A stretch of 12,334 nucleotides of DNA from Methanobacteriota archaeon (GTDB lineage: Archaea; Thermoplasmatota; Poseidoniia; MGIII; CG-Epi1). Shown here piece by piece: positions 6,935 to 12,334 of this stretch. The DNA is taken from assembly GCA_003193815.1 (NCBI GenBank), contig PSPB01000009.1:1-12334 (forward strand), written 5' to 3'. The notes beneath the pieces were generated by a model. That model had not been told where the DNA came from. It saw only the letters and a list, made by a program, of their open reading frames with translations, and did not search any database. Made by a program: the position numbers and the translations under genes. The first letter of the stretch is position 1, and the number at the start of each line of letters is the position of its first letter.

Positions 6935-8684
6935 ACAGATACGGCGACAGCAGCATGCAGAACATCGCCGCCGAGCCGTAGAGCGGGAGCCATGAGAAGC
7001 GCGCGACCTGCACGACGGCATTCGCTGCGGCCGAGATGCGGTCCTGCATCCCCTGCCCCAGGATTTCGACGCCGTCAATCGTGACGCGCCCCATCGCGCT
7101 CTCAGCCGGCACGAGGTCCACCAGCGCCTCCGCGAGCGCCGTCTGCGCCGCGGGGAGGATGAAGTCGGCGCCCGAGAGCGGATTGTGGCCGCCGGGGCGG
7201 ATGTTGACGTAGTGGTTGTCGGTCGTCGCCAGCAGCAGCGTATCGACGCTGCCGGCAAGGCCTTCGCGCAGCGCGGCGTTCATGCCGGGGGCGAAGCCGT
7301 TGGCGTCCCACAGCAGCAGCGCGCTGGTCGCGCCGCCCGTTTCGAGCGCGAGCACGCGCAGCCCGCCGGGGCCGATGCCGTGCTCCAGGTCCTCGCCCGG
7401 CAGCCGCGCGACTCCGGCGCGCAGTTCACCGACGGGAGCGGCGCGGCAGCGCTCGGCCGCCGCGCCCATCGCCTCTGCCAAGGCACTGCCAGCGTCGGTG
7501 CCGACCGGTAGCGGGGGGCGGCCCCAGCCCTCTTGGTTGTGCAGGTCGACGAGCAGCCGCTCACCGTCGCCGCGGGTGGCGCTGCCTTCGAGGATTGAGC
7601 CGAGGGTCGGGTGGATATCATCGCTGTCGTCCGGCTCGGCGAATAGCAGCAAATCTTCGCCGAGGCCCAGCGCGTGCGCGCCCGGCCTCGTGCCGGCTGA
7701 CGCGGCGGGGCGGCCGCCGCCGCCGTGTGCGGCACCGGCGGCCGCTTCTGCCATCGCGCGGCCGACGCGGTTGACGTCCTCGGCGCGCAGCGGGTTCTGG
7801 TCGTTGGTCGTCGCGCCGTGGAGCGCGAAGCCGAGGCCGGGGAGTTCGGGGTCAATCTTCGACGGCAGGTTGCTGCCGCCCAGTTCGCCGAGTGGGCCGG
7901 GGTGCAGCCCGGGGATAGCGAGGAACGCCAGCGGCTCCCCGTCGCGGCGCAGCGACGCCCAGCCGCTCTCAACGCGCACCGTCTGGCAGATTTCCCGCAA
8001 GGCGCGTGTCAGCCGCCGCCCGTCGCCGGTCGAGTAGAATTCGATGAACGCCGCCATGTGGCGCATGCCCGAAATGCCGACCGCACGCTGGTAGGGGGTG
8101 TCGACGAAGAAGAGGAAGCCGTAACTGGCGGCGGTGAACGCGACCAGCGAAACGAGGCCGACGTTGAGCCAGTGCTCGGAGTTGTCGCCGAACAGCCCCC
8201 ACAGCGACGCGAGCGGCGCCAGCGTCGCGAGCGCGAGGGCGACCCACGCCGGCGCGGAGCCGTGGGTGCGCAGAGTCAGGTACCAGAGCCCGCCGGTCGC
8301 ACCGACGCCGAACGCCAGCCCGCCCATCGTCGAGAACCACCACTCGCCGCCCGCGAGCGTGCAGAATAGCATAATCAGCGCGCCGGTCGCCCCGGTCTGC
8401 AAGCCGTAGCGCAGCGGGTAGCGGCCGTCCCACGCCCACGCCAGGTTGGCGGCGAGCGTCGCGACCAGCAGCGGCGGCAGCGCCAGCGCCACCGCGCCGA
8501 GCAGTAGCCGGTCGGAGACCGCCTCGGTGATGAGCGGGTAGTCGCGCAGCCCGATGACCGCCAGCGCCAGCGTTGCGGCTGCGAAGAGCGCGCCGCTCAA
8601 CTCGCGGCGCGGCGTGTGCAGCAGGTAGCCCGAGAGCCGCGCGGGGGGCGGCACATCGGGGTCGACGACGAGCTCGGGAGCCAT
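6933..8684 (-). CDS. DUF2070 family membrane protein
   Basis: This archaeal protein of unknown function has 583 residues. The N-terminal third is membrane-embedded, with hydrophobic segments near residues 30-46, 60-83, 98-112, 117-137, 145-164 and 173-194. A large soluble region follows, and one more hydrophobic segment lies near 562-581. The soluble region carries striking polar motifs: HPGPLGELGGSNLP (261-274), LHG (288-290), DLHN (380-383) and TDNHYVNIRPGGHNPL (488-503). Such clustered His, Asp and Asn residues suggest metal binding and perhaps hydrolysis, but this is inference. The ATG directly abuts the stop of the lipid synthase gene (TGAATG), so translation is coupled and a role at the membrane or in lipid metabolism is worth considering. 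The region 320-340 is Gly/Ala-rich and probably a linker. It ends three bases from the convergent S10 stop. Confidence 0.82.
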   Translation of the reverse strand: MAPELVVDPDVPPPARLSGYLLHTPRRELSGALFAAATLALAVIGLRDYPLITEAVSDRLLLGAVALALPPLLVATLAANLAWAWDGRYPLRYGLQTGATGALIMLFCTLAGGEWWFSTMGGLAFGVGATGGLWYLTLRTHGSAPAWVALALATLAPLASLWGLFGDNSEHWLNVGLVSLVAFTAASYGFLFFVDTPYQRAVGISGMRHMAAFIEFYSTGDGRRLTRALREICQTVRVESGWASLRRDGEPLAFLAIPGLHPGPLGELGGSNLPSKIDPELPGLGFALHGATTNDQNPLRAEDVNRVGRAMAEAAAGAAHGGGGRPAASAGTRPGAHALGLGEDLLLFAEPDDSDDIHPTLGSILEGSATRGDGERLLVDLHNQEGWGRPPLPVGTDAGSALAEAMGAAAERCRAAPVGELRAGVARLPGEDLEHGIGPGGLRVLALETGGATSALLLWDANGFAPGMNAALREGLAGSVDTLLLATTDNHYVNIRPGGHNPLSGADFILPAAQTALAEALVDLVPAESAMGRVTIDGVEILGQGMQDRISAAANAVVQVARFSWLPLYGSAAMFCMLLSPYL

Positions 8685-9443
8685 TCAGCCGGCGTGCACC
8701 GCCCCGATAATGGGCTGCAGCTCCTCCTTGACCATCGACGCGCGCTCGACCAGCGTTCCCGTCACCACCATGTCGGCGCCCGCCGCCACCGCCGCGGCCG
8801 CCGCGTCGACGGTGCGGATGCCGCCGCCGACAATCAGCATCACCTTGATCGCCTCGCGGACGGCGGCGACAAGCGCCGGCGGCACCGGCTGGCTGGCGCC
8901 TGAGCCCGCCTCGAGGTAGATGAAGCGCATGCCGAACAGCTCGCCCGCCATCGCGTGCGCGACCGCCGGCGCCGGGTCGTCGCGCGGCAGCGGCTTCGCC
9001 TTGCCGACGCGCGCCGCGGCCATGCCGGGCTCGACAATCAGGTATGCCATCGAGAGCGGCTGGAGCCCCGACTGGTGGACCATCGCGGCGCTCGCAATCT
9101 GTTCGCCGACGAGGAAGCGCCGCTCGGTGCTGTTGAGCAGCGACATGAAGAAAATCGCGTCCGCCTTCGTGGAAACTGCCTTGGCGACGGTCGGGAAGAG
9201 GATGACCGGCAGGTGCGACTGCTCCTTGATTTCGAGCACCGCCGCGTCGACCCGGTCGAGCGAGAGGCCGGTCGAGCCGCCGACCATGATGACGTCGGTG
9301 CCCGCCTCGGCTGCGCCGCGCGCCATGCGCCCGATGGTGGCGGTATCGCTCTTGCCGGGGTCGAGCAGCGTCAGGTGCAACGGCCGCTCGCGGCGCAATT
9401 TCCGCAATCGCTGGTAGACTTCCAAACGCGCGGGCAGCGCCAA
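8685..9443 (-). CDS. Geranylgeranylglyceryl phosphate synthase (GGGPS)
   Basis: This is a PcrB-like TIM-barrel prenyltransferase that joins geranylgeranyl diphosphate to sn-glycerol-1-phosphate, the first ether bond of archaeal membrane lipids. It has 252 residues. Motifs in order are LTLLDPGK (24-31), MVGGSTG (53-59), LLNS (102-105), YLEAGSGA (176-183), VGGGIR (205-210) and ADMVVTGT (223-230); the last two form the phosphate-binding end of the barrel. The start is TTG at 9443. No ATG or GTG precedes it in frame after the upstream stop, and homology begins shortly downstream. Its length suggests the group II family. It lies 19 bases after an uncharacterised membrane protein and abuts DUF2070, so the three genes probably share one transcript. 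The related bacterial heptaprenylglyceryl phosphate synthase is less likely given the archaeal context. Confidence 0.93.
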   Translation of the reverse strand: MALPARLEVYQRLRKLRRERPLHLTLLDPGKSDTATIGRMARGAAEAGTDVIMVGGSTGLSLDRVDAAVLEIKEQSHLPVILFPTVAKAVSTKADAIFFMSLLNSTERRFLVGEQIASAAMVHQSGLQPLSMAYLIVEPGMAAARVGKAKPLPRDDPAPAVAHAMAGELFGMRFIYLEAGSGASQPVPPALVAAVREAIKVMLIVGGGIRTVDAAAAAVAAGADMVVTGTLVERASMVKEELQPIIGAVHAG

Positions 9444-9462
9444 GGGCCCCCTAAAAGCGGTT

Positions 9463-10167
9463 TCACTCCCAGTCGAAGTCGAAATCTTCCTCTTTTTCCT
9501 CGACTACCGCGACCGCTTCGGCCGCCACGGGCGTGGCCGCGACCACCACCGGTTCTGCTGCGACCGCCACCGGTGCGGCGGCCGCAACCACCGCTTCGGC
9601 CGCCGCCGGCTTGGCAGCCTCGGCCGCCTTCTGCGGGTCCGGGAAAGCGGCCATGCGGCGGCCGGGGAGCTGCGCCATGCCTTCGTCGGGCGTCATCTCG
9701 TTGCGCAGCTTCAGCACGGTGTCCTTGTCGACCTGGACGTAGGTGTCGGCGTAATCGCCGCCGCCGACGAAAACGGGATAGCTGACGTATTCACGCCGCC
9801 GTCGCGCAGCGCGCACTGGGCGCGGGGGGAGCGGGACACGCGGTTGCGCGGCCGCCGGTGCGGGCACCGCGCCGGCGGCCGTAGTAACGGCGGGCGGACC
9901 GGCAACCGCGTCAATCGAGGGCTTGCGCCGCCGCTTGCGCCGCTGGCCGCCACCCTGCGGGGCGGAGGTGCGCAGCCACATCAGGAAGAAGATTGCCGCC
10001 AGTAGCGTCATCGCCAGCACCGCGGCGACGCCGGTCTCGATGACGCCGAGCACAGTCAGAAAGATGATTGCCAGCACCACGATAATCGAGACCGCCATCA
10101 GCAGCAGCACCGGACGGCCACCGGCCGGCGGCTGGCGCTTGCGTCCCTGTTTCTTCCTGCGAGCCAT
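9463..10167 (-). CDS. Uncharacterised two-helix membrane protein with Ala/Pro-rich, acidic-ended tail
   Basis: I do not recognise this 234-residue protein. It begins with a strongly basic segment (MARRKKQGRKRQPP), then two hydrophobic helices (about 20-42 and 46-66) separated by a short turn, then RRKRRRKPS. The positive-inside rule places both ends in the cytoplasm. A Pro/Ala-rich linker leads to the one compact, conserved-looking block, near residues 126-168: YVSYPVFVGGGDYADTYVQV followed by DKDTVLKLRNEMTPDEGMA. The last 70 residues are mostly Ala, Val, Pro and Glu and end in EEKEEDFDFDWE. The ATG at 10167 is chosen because the basic segment and first helix follow it and a TATA-like element lies about 32 bases upstream; the longer frame runs antisense into thrS. 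It heads the operon with the lipid synthase and DUF2070. No function is assigned. Confidence 0.75.
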   Translation of the reverse strand: MARRKKQGRKRQPPAGGRPVLLLMAVSIIVVLAIIFLTVLGVIETGVAAVLAMTLLAAIFFLMWLRTSAPQGGGQRRKRRRKPSIDAVAGPPAVTTAAGAVPAPAAAQPRVPLPPRPVRAARRRREYVSYPVFVGGGDYADTYVQVDKDTVLKLRNEMTPDEGMAQLPGRRMAAFPDPQKAAEAAKPAAAEAVVAAAAPVAVAAEPVVVAATPVAAEAVAVVEEKEEDFDFDWE

Positions 10168-10198
10168 GGTTCGACGGGCGCCGAGCACTCTCGACTTG

Positions 10199-10208
10199 GT
10201 ATAAGGGT
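10199..10208 (-). promoter_or_regulatory. Candidate box A for the membrane protein-GGGPS-DUF2070 operon
   Basis: On the minus strand this reads CCCTTATACC, centred about 36 bases before the ATG at 10167, implying a leader of around 10 bases. It lies close to an opposing element for thrS, so the two units are divergent. Confidence 0.5.
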
Positions 10209-10221
10209 TACCCGGGGGCAG

Positions 10222-10230
10222 CCCTTTATC
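10222..10230 (+). promoter_or_regulatory. Candidate box A for thrS
   Basis: CCCTTTATC on the plus strand lies about 60 bases before the thrS ATG. Initiation near 10250 would give a leader of some 35 bases that includes the GGGAGG Shine-Dalgarno at 10275-10280. The match is moderate. Confidence 0.4.
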
Positions 10231-10287
10231 CGGGAGCCGCGTCGCGGAAACATGCGGCTGGCGCACTGCACGCCGGGAGGCGACTGA

Positions 10288-12240
10288 ATGGCGATGATTA
10301 CCGTTGATGTCGGAGCCGAAGCAGTCCACGAATACACTCGCGGCATCACCGCCGGCGAGGTCATCGCCAACGTCCACGGACGCAAGTCCGGCGCGGTCGC
10401 AGCGCTCGTCGATGGCGAGGAGCGCGACTTCTCGCATCCCCTCGACGGCGACTGCACTGTCGCCCCCATCCCCGGAGAGTCCGACACGGGGCTCTACATC
10501 CTGCGCCATTCGTGCGCGCACCTGCTGGCGCAGGCCGTCACCGAGCTCCACCCCGACGCGAAGCCGACCATCGGTCCGCCCATCGAGCACGGTTTCTACT
10601 ACGACTTCCACATGGAGCCGGTCAGCGAGGAACAGCTGCGCGCCATCGGGAAGCGCATGAAGCAGCTGGTGAAGCAGAACCTCAAGCTCGAGCGCGAGGA
10701 GCTCGACAACGCCGCGCTGCGCAAGCTGTTTGGCGATAACCAGTTCAAGCTCGAAATCCTCGACGACAAGCTCGGCCACGACGTCGGCTCGTCCGCCTAC
10801 CGGCAGGGCGACTTCGTTGACCTATGTCGCGGCCCGCACGTTCCCAGCACGGCGCACCTGCGCTGGTTCAAGCTCACCAGCACCAGCCAGGCCTACTGGC
10901 GCGCCGACCGCGAACGCGAGTCGCTGGTGCGCATCTACGGCCTCTGCTACGCGACGAAGGATGGCCTCCGGACCCGCGAGCGCCAGCTCGAGGAAGCGGC
11001 GAAGCGCGACCACCGCAAAATCGGCCGCGAGATGGAGCTCTACATGATTGACGAGCTGCTCGGCAAGGGGCTGCCGATCTGGCTCCCGCACGGCGAGGTG
11101 CTCAAGGGCGAAATCGAGCGCTACGCGGTCGAGACCGAGGAGGCGTACGGCTACGTCCGCGTCACTACGCCGGTCCTCGGCAAACAGCAGCTCTTCGAGG
11201 CGAGCGGCCACCTGCCGCACTACGCCGACTCGATGTATCCGCCGATGGAGATGGACGACGGCACCTACTACCTGAAGGCGATGAACTGCCCCATGCACCA
11301 CCTGGTCTTCCGCCATCGCAAGCGCAGCTACCGCGAGCTGCCACTGCGCATCGCCGAATACGGCACCGTCTACCGCAACGAGCTCTCGGGAACGCTCAGC
11401 GGGCTGCTGCGCGTGCGCATGCTCTCGATGAATGACGCGCACATCTACTGCACGCTCGAGCAAGTCGCCGCCGAAGTAGCAGCCAACATTCGCATGGCAC
11501 AGGACTACTACACCACCTTCGGCTTCAACGACTACAGCTTTCGCCTCTCGCTCTGGGACCCCGAAAAGAAGGAGAAATACATCGACCAGCACGAAAACTG
11601 GGAAGCGACGCAGGACCACCTGCGGGGCATCCTCGACGACCTCGGCGTCGAATACGAGGAAGCCATCGGCGAAGCGGCCTTCTACGGGCCGAAGGTCGAC
11701 ATCCAGTTCACTACCGCGCTCGGCCGCGAGGAGTCGATAGCGACAATCCAGCTCGACTTCGCCGCCAAGGAGCGCTTCGGGCTGGGCTTCATGGACGAAA
11801 CCGGCACGGAGAACGGCGAGGTGTTCGTCATCCACCGCGCGCCGCTATCGACCCACGAGCGCTTCGTCGCGTTCCTCACCGAGCAGTGGATGGGCAACTT
11901 CCCGACCTGGCTCGCGCCGGTGCAGGTGCAGGTCATCACCATCTCCGAAAAGCACCGCGACTATGCCGCAAAGGTACGCGATGCGCTGGCGGCAGCCGGC
12001 ATCCGTGTGCGGGTCGACGACTCGGACCACACCATCGGCAAGAAAATCCGCACGCACCGCAAGATGCGTCCGGCCTACATGCTCATCCTCGGCGACGAGG
12101 AGGTCGCGGACAACACCGTCGGCATCCGCGCCCGCGACGGGGGGCAGCACAATGGCGTCCCGCTCGCCGACTTCGTCGCGGCCCTCGCCGCCGAGGTCGC
12201 GAGTCGCAGTCCGGAGCTGCGGCTCGTGTCGGGTGAGTAG
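10288..12240 (+). CDS. thrS: Threonyl-tRNA synthetase, bacterial-type architecture
   Basis: This class II synthetase charges tRNA-Thr with threonine. Its 650 residues run as follows: a TGS domain (about 1-60); the N2 editing domain that removes mischarged serine, with HSCAH (74-78) and CRGPH (180-184); the catalytic core (about 245-535); and the anticodon-binding domain (about 545-640). Zinc ligands that discriminate threonine are present: Cys334 in NCPMH, His385 in NDAHIYC and His516 in VIHRA. Motif 2 reads YRNELSGTLSGLLRVRMLSMNDAH, where many homologues have RGFTQDDAH, so a conserved Gln is replaced by Met. Many archaea instead use a synthetase with a different, archaea-specific editing domain, so this gene probably arrived by transfer from bacteria. 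ATG at 10288 follows GGGAGG by seven bases; ATG at 10294 is an alternative. The tRNA-Thr at 1718-1794 is a likely substrate. Confidence 0.97.
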   Translation: MAMITVDVGAEAVHEYTRGITAGEVIANVHGRKSGAVAALVDGEERDFSHPLDGDCTVAPIPGESDTGLYILRHSCAHLLAQAVTELHPDAKPTIGPPIEHGFYYDFHMEPVSEEQLRAIGKRMKQLVKQNLKLEREELDNAALRKLFGDNQFKLEILDDKLGHDVGSSAYRQGDFVDLCRGPHVPSTAHLRWFKLTSTSQAYWRADRERESLVRIYGLCYATKDGLRTRERQLEEAAKRDHRKIGREMELYMIDELLGKGLPIWLPHGEVLKGEIERYAVETEEAYGYVRVTTPVLGKQQLFEASGHLPHYADSMYPPMEMDDGTYYLKAMNCPMHHLVFRHRKRSYRELPLRIAEYGTVYRNELSGTLSGLLRVRMLSMNDAHIYCTLEQVAAEVAANIRMAQDYYTTFGFNDYSFRLSLWDPEKKEKYIDQHENWEATQDHLRGILDDLGVEYEEAIGEAAFYGPKVDIQFTTALGREESIATIQLDFAAKERFGLGFMDETGTENGEVFVIHRAPLSTHERFVAFLTEQWMGNFPTWLAPVQVQVITISEKHRDYAAKVRDALAAAGIRVRVDDSDHTIGKKIRTHRKMRPAYMLILGDEEVADNTVGIRARDGGQHNGVPLADFVAALAAEVASRSPELRLVSGE

Positions 12241-12245
12241 TCCGA

Positions 12246-12265
12246 AGCAGTCTTTTCAGACGGCT
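12246..12265 (+). terminator. Small hairpin just after thrS
   Basis: AGCAGTCT-TTTC-AGACGGCT can form an eight-pair stem with one A/G mismatch and a four-base loop, starting six bases after the thrS stop. It could be a 3'-end or stability element. No T-tract follows, so classical termination is not shown. Confidence 0.3.
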
Positions 12266-12300
12266 GTGCCATCGCAAAACTGTTCGCTTTGCTCATGACG

Positions 12301-12334
12301 CAACCGGTCGCTGGCAATAGCCAGCGACCGGTTG
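12301..12334. repeat. Perfect 15-bp inverted repeat at the window end
   Basis: CAACCGGTCGCTGGC, the four-base spacer AATA, then the exact reverse complement GCCAGCGACCGGTTG. The stem is perfect and ends on the last base of the window. In RNA it would be a very stable hairpin about 60 bases after the thrS stop. It could be a terminator, a dispersed palindromic repeat, or a fold-back artefact at a contig end. An ATG at 12295 opens a frame through it (MTQPVAGNSQRPV, open at the edge), but nothing else supports a gene there. Confidence 0.8.

Noticed and set aside
7216-8037. 273-residue plus-strand Ser/Pro/Arg-rich ORF opposite DUF2070
   Set aside because: Its composition is that of a GC-rich antisense frame; DUF2070 on the other strand has clear motifs and helices.
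9500-9660. GCC/GCG-rich stretch as a possible DNA repeat
   Set aside because: The units are irregular; it is explained by the Ala/Val/Glu-rich tail of the membrane protein.
8955-9785. 276-residue plus-strand ORF opposite GGGPS and the membrane protein
   Set aside because: It spans two opposite-strand genes and ends in Pro/Arg low complexity, an antisense artefact.
10168-10779. Upstream extension of the two-helix membrane protein to 438 residues
   Set aside because: The extra part is antisense to thrS codons and lies upstream of the candidate promoter.
10822-11835. 337-residue minus-strand ORF
   Set aside because: It is antisense to the thrS catalytic core; long antisense frames are common in GC-rich genes and it has no recognisable domain.
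12295-12334. ATG opening a frame to the window edge
   Set aside because: Only 13 codons are visible, without a Shine-Dalgarno or box A, and they consist mainly of the palindrome.
1-12334. CRISPR arrays, insertion sequences, attachment sites, defence or phage genes
   Set aside because: No direct-repeat array, transposase, integrase or target duplication was seen; almost all sequence is accounted for by housekeeping genes.

Overview
The window is GC-rich archaeal DNA. Archaeal marks are the translation-factor block S12, S7, EF-2, EF-1alpha, S10 with archaeal/eukaryal-type protein sequences, the diphthamide-histidine context in EF-2, TATA-like box A elements upstream of several genes, a geranylgeranylglyceryl phosphate synthase for ether lipids, and a DUF2070 membrane protein. 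The EF-2 start (MGRKEDN), the group-II-like lipid synthase and the bacterial-type threonyl-tRNA synthetase suggest the Thermoplasmatota, perhaps a marine lineage such as Marine Group II. That placement is inference from memory of the families and was not tested with a tree.

Layout. Positions 1-1671 (minus) hold an ABC-2 type exporter: a permease followed by its ATPase, coupled by a TGATG overlap. The ATPase runs off the window and has a frameshift inside its Walker A loop. A tRNA-Thr(UGU) gene with encoded CCA lies just upstream (1718-1794, minus). Positions 1912-6929 (plus) are the str-type operon: a clear TATA box, S12 from a TTG start, S7 overlapping it from GTG, EF-2, then EF-1alpha with its own box A and strong Shine-Dalgarno, and S10. 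The RNA polymerase, L30e and NusA genes often found ahead of S12 in archaea are not here. S10 ends tail to tail with the next block, with three bases between the stops.

Positions 6933-10167 (minus) form a compact three-gene operon: a two-helix membrane protein of unknown function, the lipid synthase from a TTG start, and DUF2070, whose ATG directly follows the synthase stop. This puts an ether-lipid enzyme with two membrane proteins of unknown role. A short divergent promoter region separates it from thrS (10288-12240, plus), a full-length threonyl-tRNA synthetase with TGS and N2 editing domains and an unusual motif 2. The window ends exactly at the end of a perfect 15-bp palindrome.

Most of the window is housekeeping sequence. 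I found no CRISPR array, insertion sequence, phage gene or defence system. The points most worth a second look are the broken, motif-variant ABC ATPase, the lipid-synthase operon with its two uncharacterised membrane proteins, the divergent ThrRS active site and the terminal palindrome. No stretch longer than about 175 bases lacks a gene.
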